64,000 nt of DNA from Nitrospinia bacterium. GTDB lineage: Bacteria; Nitrospinota; Nitrospinia; Nitrospinales; JAJDAT01. How positions within the stretch are numbered: the stretch's first letter is position 1; every line of letters starts with the position of its first letter. A program made the translations under genes and the position numbers. The DNA lies in the NCBI GenBank assembly GCA_029261715.1, contig JAJDAT010000014.1, positions 372,001-436,000 of the forward strand, in the 5' to 3' direction. Below are positions 28,898 through 38,082 of the stretch, piece by piece. The notes below the pieces were generated by a model. The model was not told the DNA's origin and ran no database searches. It saw nothing but the letters and a program-made list of their open reading frames with translations.

Positions 28898-30715
28898 ATG
28901 AATATTTTAATTTCTCGCGGTTATAGAACACATACGCGAATCAATTCGCTATTTATCATTGCCTTAGTTTTTTGCGCTTTACTTCTAAATCCTTTTCATT
29001 CTTTTGGGCAAAGTGACTCCCCAACTACGGCTGACAATCAATGGGAAGCCGACATGGTTTGGGTTCCACCTGGAAGTTTCCAATTCGGTACTAATCGAAT
29101 AGATGAGGAAGGCGAAGCTCTTTCCATTGGAATTCCAAAACCCTGGTTCGCAGACGAAACTCCAGAGAGAGCTGTATTTCTGAAAGGGTTTTATATCGAC
29201 CGTTATGAAGTGACAAACCGTAGATATAAAATCTTTATAGATAATACCGGAGCTCCCGCTCCAGGCTATTGGGAAAATGGACAAATTCCACAGGACAAAG
29301 AAGACTACCCCGTAACCTGGGTTAATTGGTTTGACGCAGTTAACTTTTGTGAATGGGCTGGAAAAACGCTGCCAACAGAAAAAGAGTGGGAACGAACCGC
29401 TAAAGGTACAAAAGGAACCGACTACCCTTGGGGCAAAGAATTTAAAGCTGAAAACGCAAACTTAACGGTAAAGGCTGGTGGAAAAAATGGAGTCTTAGCG
29501 GTTGGTTCTTTTCCAATGGGCGCAAGCTCTGAAGGCGTTCAAGACTTAATCGGTAATGTATGGGAATGGACTGCCGCCGATTATGCTCCTTATCCTGGAA
29601 ATACTTATAAAAGCTCTCAATTCGAAACAGGGTCTAAAACGCTTCGTGGAGCGTCCGTGGCCTATATTGGTCATTTTCCCGGAAGCTTATATTTAGCGGC
29701 CCTAAAAAAAATGGCCCGAAATGGTTTTCGACAACCTGCATCTCCAGACGACGGCGCGGAGGATGTTGGGTTTCGTTGTTCCTCCAAAACTAAACCAGCT
29801 TTATTTGGTTCTCTTTCAAAGAGCGCTCAATCTCAGGCTCTAAAACAACCTACAGGATTATTTACGGATTCTTCAACTGGAACAACATCCAGTTCTACTA
29901 AAAGTTCTGGGGTGAGTTTAGGACAAAATCCTTTTGAAGCTCAGCCAACCCTTCCTCAATCTGGAACTTTAATTTTAATCGTTTTATCCTTCATTGCCGG
30001 GTTAATGAGTTTCCTATCTCCTTGCACTCTTCCGATTTTACCTGCTTATTTTGCGGTTACGGCTCAAGCTGAACGCACTCGGGTCAGCTTTATGGCTATT
30101 GCGTTTTTCTGCGGATTGGCGTCAGTTTTTGTCCTGATGGGCGCTTCCGCTAGCTTTTTCGGCCAATTTCTACGAGATTATATTTTCTCGTTAACTACGG
30201 TAGGCGGTATTTTTGTGGCTGTTTTTGGCGTTATGACCATTTTTGGACAAGGGTTTTCTGGAGCTAATTTTCAGACTCAACCTGCAAGAACTTTTGTTGG
30301 CTCCTTTTTATTTGGGGCCGCCTTTGCTTTAGGTTGGACCCCATGTGTTGGTCCTGTTCTATCTGGAATTTTAATTTTAGCCGCATCAGATAAAACTATT
30401 TTTCAAGGTATGAGCCTTTTGTTTTTCTATGCTGCAGGTTTGGGATTACCTTTAATTCTAATTGCGGCTTTTTTTGGAAACCTCAGAAAGGACAGTTTAT
30501 TTTGGAGAATATTAAGAGGCCGGGGTTGGGATATAAATATTGCGGGAAAAACCATTATTCTACATTCTACTAACGTTTTTAGCGGACTCCTGTTAGCGGC
30601 TTTAGGTACCGCTTTAGCTATGGGATATCTTACCTATCTTAACAGTCTTATCCCCATAGAACTGCAAGTGTGGTTTAGCGAGTTAGAAGAAAGTTTATTA
30701 AAATCCTTTATGTAA
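28898..30715 (+). CDS. SUMF1-CcdA fusion: periplasmic FGE-like domain joined to a DsbD-type membrane domain
   Basis: 605-aa fusion. Residues 1-38 are a signal or anchor (LFIIALVFCALLLNPFHSFG). Residues about 50-300 form a SUMF1 domain (MVWVPPGSFQFGTNRID, FYIDRYEVTNRRY, LPTEKEWERTAKG, EDVGFRC). A Ser/Thr-rich linker (about 305-350) leads to a CcdA/DsbD six-helix domain (about 352-600) with the two redox cysteines in FLSPCTLPILPAYFA and GWTPCVGPVLSGIL. CcdA carries electrons across the inner membrane to periplasmic thioredoxins such as the TlpA encoded just upstream. The SUMF1 part lacks the FGE C-x4-C pair. I know of no characterised protein with this order. Confidence 0.88.
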   Translation: MNILISRGYRTHTRINSLFIIALVFCALLLNPFHSFGQSDSPTTADNQWEADMVWVPPGSFQFGTNRIDEEGEALSIGIPKPWFADETPERAVFLKGFYIDRYEVTNRRYKIFIDNTGAPAPGYWENGQIPQDKEDYPVTWVNWFDAVNFCEWAGKTLPTEKEWERTAKGTKGTDYPWGKEFKAENANLTVKAGGKNGVLAVGSFPMGASSEGVQDLIGNVWEWTAADYAPYPGNTYKSSQFETGSKTLRGASVAYIGHFPGSLYLAALKKMARNGFRQPASPDDGAEDVGFRCSSKTKPALFGSLSKSAQSQALKQPTGLFTDSSTGTTSSSTKSSGVSLGQNPFEAQPTLPQSGTLILIVLSFIAGLMSFLSPCTLPILPAYFAVTAQAERTRVSFMAIAFFCGLASVFVLMGASASFFGQFLRDYIFSLTTVGGIFVAVFGVMTIFGQGFSGANFQTQPARTFVGSFLFGAAFALGWTPCVGPVLSGILILAASDKTIFQGMSLLFFYAAGLGLPLILIAAFFGNLRKDSLFWRILRGRGWDINIAGKTIILHSTNVFSGLLLAALGTALAMGYLTYLNSLIPIELQVWFSELEESLLKSFM

Positions 30716-30799
30716 ACCTAACCTGTCTTTCGTTTTCATCTTTCTTTCCCTTCGTTTATGGAAAATTTGGGAAATTTTTTGTAAAATAACTTAAATTTT

Positions 30800-30827
30800 T
30801 TAACGGAAACAGTGTAAGTTCCGTTAA
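30800..30827. promoter_or_regulatory. Perfect hairpin upstream of the DUF4410 gene
   Basis: TTAACGGAA (30800-30808) and TTCCGTTAA (30819-30827) flank a 10-nt loop. There is no T-tract, so it is a poor terminator for the fusion gene 85 bp upstream; it may be a regulatory stem in the leader of the next gene or an operator. An alternative GTTCC/GGAAC pairing overlaps its right arm. Confidence 0.35.
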
Positions 30828-30882
30828 GGAACTTTTAGATAAAATTAAAAATAAAAAACCCGCGATTTAAGGAACGGCTACT

Positions 30883-31368
30883 ATGAAAAAATTGACTGCC
30901 TTTTGTCTAGTATTCATATTCTTCACCGCATCCTGTTCAGGTGTAAATTCCGTTGTCAAGAAACGCTGGAAAAACTCGGAAAACACTATAGCAATAATGG
31001 ATATGACTTCGAACGGAGATGAATTAATGAATGCCGGAGCGCAATTACATAGAGCTCTTGAAGAATCGTTATTAAAAACGAACTTTGTTGTCGGCTCTTC
31101 TGACGAATCCACGCATTACAAATTAAAATACAAAGTAATCGAATTTGATCATGGTAGTAGAGTAAAAAGGTTTGCAGCTTTAGGAGTTTTATCGAAATCT
31201 GGCCAAGCTAATGTGAAGGTTAAAGCAGCTCTGTTCACCAAAGATAAACTGGTAGGGCGCTGGGATGTCGAAAGCTGGTTAAACGATGGTTTTTTAGGAG
31301 GTAGCTCGAACGCTATTTTCAATAAAGCCGCTGAAGAAATTGTCGACCACCTTAAGGGAGACTACTAA
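30883..31368 (+). CDS. DUF4410-like lipoprotein
   Basis: 161-aa exported protein: lipoprotein signal MKKLTAFCLVFIFFTASC (lipobox TASC, Cys18) followed by a mixed alpha/beta domain with TIAIMDMTSNGDELMNAGAQ, YKLKYKVIEFDHGSRVKRFA and GGSSNAIFNKAAEEIVDHL. The EFD.GSR segment and the GG(S) late motif resemble DUF4410 proteins, whose function is unknown. It is monocistronic with a strong terminator downstream. Family assignment is by eye. Confidence 0.65.
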   Translation: MKKLTAFCLVFIFFTASCSGVNSVVKKRWKNSENTIAIMDMTSNGDELMNAGAQLHRALEESLLKTNFVVGSSDESTHYKLKYKVIEFDHGSRVKRFAALGVLSKSGQANVKVKAALFTKDKLVGRWDVESWLNDGFLGGSSNAIFNKAAEEIVDHLKGDY

Positions 31369-31388
31369 CTCAATATTAAGTAAAAAAA

Positions 31389-31422
31389 GCCTTCCAGAGA
31401 ATGCTCTGGAAGGCTTTTTTTA
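31389..31422. terminator. Strong bidirectional Rho-independent terminator
   Basis: GCCTTCCAGAG (31389-31399) and CTCTGGAAGGC (31404-31414) form a perfect 11-bp stem with a 4-nt loop, followed by eight Ts and preceded by seven As, so it works for both the DUF4410 gene and the convergent spermidine synthase operon. Confidence 0.93.
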
Positions 31423-31467
31423 TTTGAATACTTGTCCAGCTTTTCCTTTTAAAAGTTAGAACGAGAA

Positions 31468-33027
31468 TCAATAAATATCCCAATCACCCTTCCGATAGTA
31501 TTCTAATATTTTGTGATCAAATTCAGTGTTAGGCGCTACCTCGTTTTCACGACTAAAAAAATCTTTTCCAAAATGGCTCAAAGCCATCATAGCCCCTGAA
31601 TTTAGAAATCGGGTTTTTACCGTTTTAAAATCAAATCGAGACACAACATTCTTTAAACGCTCTTCAGTCATAAACTGCTCTGAGACCGCTAAATTCCATC
31701 CCCACTGTCCCATTGTAGGTATTGAGTTTTGATAGGGTAAAACAGAGAACCCTGCGGTTTCCAAGCTTTTTTTAACGCATAAAAATGCAAGAGGAGAATA
31801 AAGAGGACTGGAGCTCTGAGTTGTCAAAGCTCCATGCGGCTTTAAATGTTTTTTGGCTAAACGGTAGAAACCGACAGAATATAGCATGGATAGCGACGCT
31901 GTTTTTGGATCAGGTAAATCCACTAAAATAACGTCGTAATATTCATTTTGGCTCCTTAAATATTTTAAGGCATCTTCATTTATAACTTGAACGCGCGGTT
32001 GATTTAAAGATCCTTTGTTAGCCTTTAGAAATACTTCATGAGTTTGTCCTAATTGAGTCATGGCAGGGTCTAAATCAACTAAAGTCACCTTTTCCACACC
32101 CGGATACTTTAAAACTTCTCTGACAGCCAATCCATCTCCACCTCCTAATATAAGAATATTTTTTCGCTCTTTAACTAGACTCATAGCTGGGTGAACTAGA
32201 GGCTCATGATATCGTTCTTCGTCGAAAGTGCTGAATTGAATACTACCGTTTAGAAATAACCAATAATCATTTTTCCACTGAGTAACAACGATCTTTTGGT
32301 ACCTAGTCTGTTCTTCATAAACGATCTTGTCTTTATACTTATGCTGTTCTCCAAATAAGACAATCGGTTTGGCAAAAATACCGGCTAATAAAATTATCGC
32401 CAATACAAGTCCACACGCTAATCGTAGCCTTCCAACAAATTTAAACTCTTCCGAATAAAACCAAATTAAGATCGCAGCAACCGATAAGTTAACAGCCCCC
32501 AATAATATTGGGGTATAGGTCAACCCCAAGTAAGGCAATAGAAGAAAAGCAAATAACCCTCCGCCAACTAATGCTCCGTAATAATCGTATTCAAGGACAG
32601 AGGATATATTAACTTTTAAAGATTCAAAGCGATCATTGACCCTCGCAATGAGAGGAATTTCCATTCCGGTCAAAAAACCTATCAATATGGATATTCCATA
32701 AATCGTAGTTCCAATTTGCGAGGTAAAAGCGGCAACCGCATAACAAGCTAAAGCGGAAAGAGCGCAAGAAAGAGAAAGAGCGCATTCAACGACGACATAT
32801 CGATCTAGCAGGTTGCTTTCTACATTTCTGGTAAACCGACTCCCTAACCCCATCGCAAACAACATGAGAGAGACAACAAGAGTCCATTGAATAATCGCAT
32901 TTCCAAGTAAATAACTGGCAAGAGTTGCAAGGGTATACTCGGCAACAATCGCGGCGCAACCGGTAGCGAAGAGGCAAGCTTTTAGGACAAGACTTAACTT
33001 TTTTCCCGATAATGTTCGGGGTTCCAT
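31468..33027 (-). CDS. speE: Membrane-anchored spermidine/spermine synthase
   Basis: 519-aa polyamine aminopropyltransferase-like protein. The N-terminal half (residues about 10-215) has six to seven transmembrane helices (FATGCAAIVAEYTLATLASY, ILIGFLTGMEIPLIARV). The C-terminal half is the SAM-type catalytic domain: ERYHEPLVHPAMSLVKE, motif I ILILGGGDGLAVREVLKYP, VTLVDLDPAM and DVILVDLPDP. The normal reaction transfers an aminopropyl group from decarboxylated SAM to putrescine or another acceptor; the membrane-fused forms may use unusual acceptors. Last gene of a lipoprotein-DUF350-synthase operon, an association seen in many bacteria. Confidence 0.9.
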   Translation of the reverse strand: MEPRTLSGKKLSLVLKACLFATGCAAIVAEYTLATLASYLLGNAIIQWTLVVSLMLFAMGLGSRFTRNVESNLLDRYVVVECALSLSCALSALACYAVAAFTSQIGTTIYGISILIGFLTGMEIPLIARVNDRFESLKVNISSVLEYDYYGALVGGGLFAFLLLPYLGLTYTPILLGAVNLSVAAILIWFYSEEFKFVGRLRLACGLVLAIILLAGIFAKPIVLFGEQHKYKDKIVYEEQTRYQKIVVTQWKNDYWLFLNGSIQFSTFDEERYHEPLVHPAMSLVKERKNILILGGGDGLAVREVLKYPGVEKVTLVDLDPAMTQLGQTHEVFLKANKGSLNQPRVQVINEDALKYLRSQNEYYDVILVDLPDPKTASLSMLYSVGFYRLAKKHLKPHGALTTQSSSPLYSPLAFLCVKKSLETAGFSVLPYQNSIPTMGQWGWNLAVSEQFMTEERLKNVVSRFDFKTVKTRFLNSGAMMALSHFGKDFFSRENEVAPNTEFDHKILEYYRKGDWDIY

Positions 33028-33073
33028 TATCGTTTTCTTCGTAATTCGGTTTTGAGTTTAAACCGGCGGCTTA

Positions 33074-33919
33074 TTAAACGCACCATGAAATAAGGAAGGA
33101 TGAACCAATATAAGAACATGCTTCTAAATAGGCAGCTCCGATATTAGGCTTTTCTTGATCCACTAATTCAGCGGCAAGACTTCTACCTGGCAATAAAACT
33201 TTATCAGTGAGATTACGAGCAACCGGCAATATAATTATTCCTACTACTAAAAAAGCCGCAAATTCCCCTAAGTTCACACCCCAGGAAACAAAATCGTCCG
33301 CAGAAGCTACTCGTAACAAATTTCCCATAGCCAGTATCGCCCCGGCAAAGCCAACACCCACAGCGACGTTGTCTTTTTCAATATGTTCATGGACGTCATA
33401 TTGAACTATGAAGTTATAGTATTTTCCAATTGCGATCAAAACTAATTGTCCAACAGCCCAAAAAACTATCGCCGTTAAAACACTACCGCCATGCCCATAA
33501 ACCGCTCCAAAGATATTTAAGCCAGACGCGGTAAATACGGCAAATTCTACAACTCCTGTTCCACAATTCTGGTCTTCAAGAATTTCTTTTTTTATCTTAA
33601 ATTTAGAAAGAATGAATCGGTCGTTAATAAAAGCGGAGATATTTAATAAGATAATGGAAAGAACACCATAAACAAGTATGTCCGTTAAATCTTGCGATAA
33701 CCCAGCAGAAGGCCCATCAATAACTCCGCCAATAGAAAATATAAGACCTAAATAATAACCAGCCATAGTCAAAGCTAAAGCGGCATTATCTTTTTCGATT
33801 AACTCTTCCTGCAAATTATAATCTTTGCGGCAAAACCCAAACGCAAAATGACCTAAAACAAAAATTCCAAAGCAGGAAAACAGATAAATAATAGAAGTGA
33901 TAATTTGATCCAACAACAT
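33074..33919 (-). CDS. DUF350 membrane protein, two tandem repeats
   Basis: 281-aa integral membrane protein built of two similar four-helix halves (residues about 1-135 and 145-281). Both carry the repeat signature KDNAALALTMAGYYLGLIFS and KDNVAVGVGFAGAILAMGN (E-K-D-N-x-A) followed by a helix with GV or WGVNL. This is the YjfL/DUF350 family, of unknown function and often encoded with fused spermidine synthases, suggesting a shared pathway, possibly polyamine-related modification or transport. It sits 46 bp upstream of the synthase in the same operon. Confidence 0.88.
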   Translation of the reverse strand: MLLDQIITSIIYLFSCFGIFVLGHFAFGFCRKDYNLQEELIEKDNAALALTMAGYYLGLIFSIGGVIDGPSAGLSQDLTDILVYGVLSIILLNISAFINDRFILSKFKIKKEILEDQNCGTGVVEFAVFTASGLNIFGAVYGHGGSVLTAIVFWAVGQLVLIAIGKYYNFIVQYDVHEHIEKDNVAVGVGFAGAILAMGNLLRVASADDFVSWGVNLGEFAAFLVVGIIILPVARNLTDKVLLPGRSLAAELVDQEKPNIGAAYLEACSYIGSSFLISWCV

Positions 33920-33963
33920 AATTTTATGCGGACCTCTTTAAGTTAATTTCTTTCATCTTTTCC

Positions 33964-34677
33964 TTATTTCCCAAAAGAAAAACCACGGCTTCTGAACGAA
34001 TTTTTACTGCGCCCAATTCTTCGTTTTTCAACTTTTTTATCGAAAGCGCCTGTAGATTTTGCTTTTCGGGCTTTCCTTCTTGAATAAAAATTGGGTTTTT
34101 GCTTTTGCGTTATTGCTCCATTTGTACCATAGGAGTTTTTGGGACCATAATAAGGTTTATTATTTTGCCTGTAATTACTGTAAGTATTATAATCTCGTCT
34201 ATATAAACCGCCGCCGGCCCAACCCATTAAATTAGACATTAAAGCGTATTTCCCGTAAAACTCCCAAAAACTACCGCCACTCGAATCTTGGCGCCAGCGA
34301 CCATAATCTGAATTTCCAACATGTTGATATCCATTTGGAAACGGCGTATTCGATAATTTTCCATCGGGAGTTTTTGACGCTAAAACCATTCCCAAGTATG
34401 GTTCATAGCGTTTATAATAATCTTCGGTAACCATTTGGTATGTACGGATGTCGGAGTTTTCACCGATATCAACTCGGTACTGGTGAAAATAACTTGGGAA
34501 AAAATTTCCCTCTTCACGCATATCATTGAGTAAAATTGCGTATTCAGGTTCATTTATCATTTCTTTTTGTAGACCTTGTACAGGCCCAACTCCAGAATTT
34601 CCACTTCCACAGCTAGAAATGGTTAAAAAACCCGTAACCCAAACTAAATAACCAAATTTTTTTAATATGCTGACCAT
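33964..34677 (-). CDS. Lipoprotein of unknown function, first gene of the DUF350-synthase operon
   Basis: 237-aa exported protein with a lipoprotein signal (MVSILKKFGYLVWVTGFLTISSC, lipobox ISSC). A domain with MINEPEYAILLNDMREEGNFFPSYFHQY and GRWRQDSSGGSFWEFYGKYA is followed by a Tyr/Asn-rich stretch and a strongly basic tail (RRKARKAKS, KKVEKRRIGRSKNSFRSRG). I do not recognise the family. Position 44 bp before the DUF350 gene, same strand, points to a functional link with it. Confidence 0.75.
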   Translation of the reverse strand: MVSILKKFGYLVWVTGFLTISSCGSGNSGVGPVQGLQKEMINEPEYAILLNDMREEGNFFPSYFHQYRVDIGENSDIRTYQMVTEDYYKRYEPYLGMVLASKTPDGKLSNTPFPNGYQHVGNSDYGRWRQDSSGGSFWEFYGKYALMSNLMGWAGGGLYRRDYNTYSNYRQNNKPYYGPKNSYGTNGAITQKQKPNFYSRRKARKAKSTGAFDKKVEKRRIGRSKNSFRSRGFSFGK

Positions 34678-34889
34678 TATTTATTCGCAAGTTTTGAGAA
34701 GATTTTTGCCTTCTCAAAGAATTCATATTAGTAAAAGTATTACCCTATCCCAGTTAGAACCCGCTGTCAATTGGCAACTAGTGATGCAAAACTAATGAAA
34801 ACAAAGTCTTTAAATATTCCAAATCTATTTTACCGCGAAACCCTAATAACTGTGAAGCGCCAACAATGTTTTATAAAAAAGTTTTTTAA

Positions 34890-36866
34890 ATGACAAAAAC
34901 CGCTTCTCATCCCAAAAATAATTGGTTAGCTCCTGGAATAGTTTTCTTCATTGCGCTTATAGCGCGATTTTTTTATCTGATAGAACTACCAGCCAACCCT
35001 CTCTTTGATTATTTTCCCAGTTCTTTAGACCATTTTAACTTCGATCAATCTGCTCAAAGTTTCGCTTCAGGCGACATTCTAGCGCAAGCGACTAATAATA
35101 GTTTCGCTCCTTTGTACAAATATTTTTTAGGCACACTTTATTTTCTCTTTGGTAGAGACTTACAAGCGATTTATGCCGTTCAATTTGTAATGGGTTCTGT
35201 TGCGTGCGTTTTAGTCTATTTCATTGGAAAAGAAGCCTTCGGAATCAGAGCTGGAATAATTTCCGGATTAATCCTAGCATTATACTCTCCTCATATTGTT
35301 TACGAAGGCATCATTCTTAGAGCCGCTTTTATTTCATTTTGGGGAGTCGCATCCCTGTTTTTTCTTTTTCGTTTGCGTCGGTTTTTAAATACAACAAACC
35401 TCATAGTAACAACATTAGTCGTTTCTTTATTTTTTCAAGGAAGACCAAATACCCTGATTTGCCTCCCCCCAATTTGTTTCTACTTACACAAATACATATT
35501 TATTCAGCTACCAAATAGTCTAAGAAAAAAAAGTTGGCTGATTTTTTGGGGAGTACTTTTAGGGTCGTTTATCCCTTTATTAGTTCAATGTTATCTAGTG
35601 CATGGGAAATTTGTTTTTTTTGACGCTAGCGGACCTCATACATTTATATCAGGAAATCTAATTGAATACTCTGGAGTGGGTTTCCAACATGAAATTGTAG
35701 ATGATTATCAGAAAAAACAAGCATTAGGCTACTCATCAAACATCCAGTTTTTATTTGGCCACATATTAGATTCTCCTCTGGGTTTTATTCTACTCTATGT
35801 CAGAAAATTATTTTTCTTTTTGAACAATTTCGAACCTCCCACCAATATTTCATTCTATTTATACCAAGATTTTTCAAAGTTATTACCATTATTGATTAAC
35901 CATTTTGGAATAATTTCTTCATTGGGTTTAGCGGGATTAGTAATCGCTTGGAAAAATAAAAATTTAAATTTTTTACTATTTTCCTATTTTTTTGCTCTAA
36001 CGATCGCCATCTTAATATTTCTAAACGAAGCTCGTTATCGCATACCAATAGTTCCTGTCTTTATTCTGTTCTCTGGGTATACGCTTGACCGTATATTTTC
36101 TAGCATCTCACGAAAGAATTTTTACAATTCAACGCTAATTATTTCTTGTGTTGCCATTCTTTTGTTTGTGTTTAAAGAACCGCCTCAAATGATACGCGCT
36201 CGCTCAAACGATTATGGAAATATGGGAGAAGCCTTTTTGCACAAAGGAAATCTAGAAGCAGCTCAAAACGCTTTTGAAGTGGCGGTGAAAGAAAGACCCA
36301 ATAATGTTTACGCTAGAATTAACTTGGGAAGAATTTTTGCTTTGAAGGGAAACAGGAAATTAGCTGCGGAACAATTAATATTTGCCATCAATATCAATCA
36401 AGACTTTTGGCAACCATACGCAAACCTAGGAACTATTTACGCAGAATCGGGACGCTATTCTGAAGCCGAAAAATTTTTGTTAAAAGCTAACGAGCTTCAA
36501 CCTCATTCGGAAGATATTTTATTTAGAATCGGAGATATGTACTCACGGATGTACCAGCACCAAAACGCTATTAAATTTTTAGAACAGTCCATAGAAAAAT
36601 CTCCAAATAATACTCAAGCCTTAAACTTAATAGGCATCGAATATGAACTATTAGGCTTCAGAGAAAAGGCAATTCAGTTTTTAGAACAATCCACCTCTGT
36701 TGACTCGGGCAATTATAATGCATTTAACAATTTGGGCGTTTTGTATCAAAAATCAGGATGGTTAAAAAAAGCTATTCAAGCTTTCAAAAATTCTTTAAAA
36801 GCCAATCCACAATTTAAGGAGGCTCTCAATAATTTGGCTACCGTTCAAAAATCATCAACCCCCTAG
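34890..36866 (+). CDS. GT39/ArnT-like membrane glycosyltransferase fused to TPR repeats
   Basis: 658 aa. The N-terminal ~430 residues are a polytopic membrane domain of the PMT/GT39 superfamily (PGIVFFIALIARFFYLIELP, acidic loop with DYFPSSLDHFNFD as the expected catalytic loop, EGIILRAAFISFWGVASLFF), which transfers sugar from a lipid-linked donor outside the membrane. Residues about 445-655 are about six tetratricopeptide repeats (LHKGNLEAAQNAFEVAVKER, LGTIYAESGRYSEAEKFLLK), a protein-interaction scaffold. The donor and acceptor are unknown. Monocistronic; it converges with a response regulator gene 14 bp away. Confidence 0.85.
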   Translation: MTKTASHPKNNWLAPGIVFFIALIARFFYLIELPANPLFDYFPSSLDHFNFDQSAQSFASGDILAQATNNSFAPLYKYFLGTLYFLFGRDLQAIYAVQFVMGSVACVLVYFIGKEAFGIRAGIISGLILALYSPHIVYEGIILRAAFISFWGVASLFFLFRLRRFLNTTNLIVTTLVVSLFFQGRPNTLICLPPICFYLHKYIFIQLPNSLRKKSWLIFWGVLLGSFIPLLVQCYLVHGKFVFFDASGPHTFISGNLIEYSGVGFQHEIVDDYQKKQALGYSSNIQFLFGHILDSPLGFILLYVRKLFFFLNNFEPPTNISFYLYQDFSKLLPLLINHFGIISSLGLAGLVIAWKNKNLNFLLFSYFFALTIAILIFLNEARYRIPIVPVFILFSGYTLDRIFSSISRKNFYNSTLIISCVAILLFVFKEPPQMIRARSNDYGNMGEAFLHKGNLEAAQNAFEVAVKERPNNVYARINLGRIFALKGNRKLAAEQLIFAININQDFWQPYANLGTIYAESGRYSEAEKFLLKANELQPHSEDILFRIGDMYSRMYQHQNAIKFLEQSIEKSPNNTQALNLIGIEYELLGFREKAIQFLEQSTSVDSGNYNAFNNLGVLYQKSGWLKKAIQAFKNSLKANPQFKEALNNLATVQKSSTP

Positions 36867-36880
36867 TCCATTAAAGTGAA

Positions 36881-37744
36881 TCAGGATATTTTCTCTCCAA
36901 TACATAAAGTTCCTAAAAAATCATTTTCCTTATCTTTCGTCACATTTTCAGGAGAAACATTCCAAATTCCAAAAGACTGAACGCTTAAAGTAAAAGAGGT
37001 TATTTCATCCTCAGAGGATAAGTTTGGACCAGCTTTGAAAGCTATCTGTAACGGATCTTTGCCTTTCGAGCTTTCGTCTTTTGAGGCTAACTTTGGCAAA
37101 AGAGAGTTTAGGTTGTCACTAATTAAATAGTCTTTAATAGGGTTTCCAAGCAAACTTTTTGGATCATAGCCAAGCAACTTAAAGGCATCATTTGCAAACA
37201 ATATTTTCTTATTGAGATCAAGCTCGAAAACCATATTGGAAACGGTTTCTAAAACATTTCTATAAAGTATTTCACGCGCTTTTATTTGGTCGTTTGAAAC
37301 CCTTATAGCCTGAATTAAGTTTTCTTTCCCAAGGAAATTTTTTCTTAATAAAAGTTGGTTTCTAACCCTCATCAATACCTCTTTTGAACTAAAAGGCTTA
37401 TAAATATAATCCGAACATCCTACGTCAAACCCTTTTTGCAAAGTATTAGAATCGCTTTTAGCAGTAATAAAAATAATGGGGGTATCTTCCATACCTTCCA
37501 TCTCTTTTAGCTTTTTACACGTTTCAATACCATCCATTTCCGGCATAATGATATCCAGCAAAATCAGATCAGGTCTATTCTTTTCCGCAACTTCTAACGC
37601 CAATTTACCGTTAGCGGCAAAAGACAATTTATAACCTTGGGGAGAAAGCATCTTTTTTAGTACATCCAAATTAGCTGACGAGTCGTCAACAAGCATAACT
37701 TTCATTCCCATTAAAATGGGATCGTATTCAAAAAAAGTGGCCAT
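36881..37744 (-). CDS. Response regulator with REC and PAS domains
   Basis: 287-aa signalling protein. REC domain (residues about 14-135): the acidic pair in VMLVDDSSANL, phospho-acceptor Asp in LILLDIIMPEMDG, the Thr/Ser in IIFITAKSDS and Lys in YIYKPFSSKEV, so phosphorylation is expected. After a coiled linker comes one PAS domain (about 165-280: NMVFELDLNKKILFANDAF, LLGYDPKSLLGNPIKDYL). There is no catalytic or DNA-binding output, so it works through protein interactions. The first ATG gives a 12-13 residue extension before the REC fold; a start at M12 or M14 is possible. Confidence 0.9.
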   Translation of the reverse strand: MATFFEYDPILMGMKVMLVDDSSANLDVLKKMLSPQGYKLSFAANGKLALEVAEKNRPDLILLDIIMPEMDGIETCKKLKEMEGMEDTPIIFITAKSDSNTLQKGFDVGCSDYIYKPFSSKEVLMRVRNQLLLRKNFLGKENLIQAIRVSNDQIKAREILYRNVLETVSNMVFELDLNKKILFANDAFKLLGYDPKSLLGNPIKDYLISDNLNSLLPKLASKDESSKGKDPLQIAFKAGPNLSSEDEITSFTLSVQSFGIWNVSPENVTKDKENDFLGTLCIGEKIS

Positions 37745-38082
37745 AGTTATTTCAAAAATTAAATTTAAGGTTCTAAGCCTAATAAACTCTTAACAAATAT
37801 ATATTTGAGATCGGCTCAATCAAGAATTTATCTATTTTTTATACGCTTCATTAAACACTATCGCTATTAAAAGCGCTAAATAATTTTAATAACCTTTAAC
37901 AAATTTACGAACAATCTTAATTTAACCAAAAACTTCAAGAAATAAATTTTTTCATATAGTTTTAAAGCTTATAGATTTAATATTATAAAACAATTAGCCT
38001 CCGCGATTTAATCGTTATATTTTCTCCAAAGATTAATATTGTTAAATATAAACTAAGCCCAGTAATTTGATTTGAAACCTCT
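37745..38082. other. 338-bp AT-rich divergent spacer
   Basis: Between the REC-PAS gene and the YhaO-like gene. Very AT-rich with poly-A/T runs and several TATAAT-like hexamers, none paired with a good -35. No open frame, repeat or RNA signature seen. Confidence 0.4.

Noticed and set aside
34760-34790. Possible sigma-54 promoter (TGGCA...TGC)
   Set aside because: The GG-GC spacing is 11 rather than 10 bases and the flanking consensus is poor.
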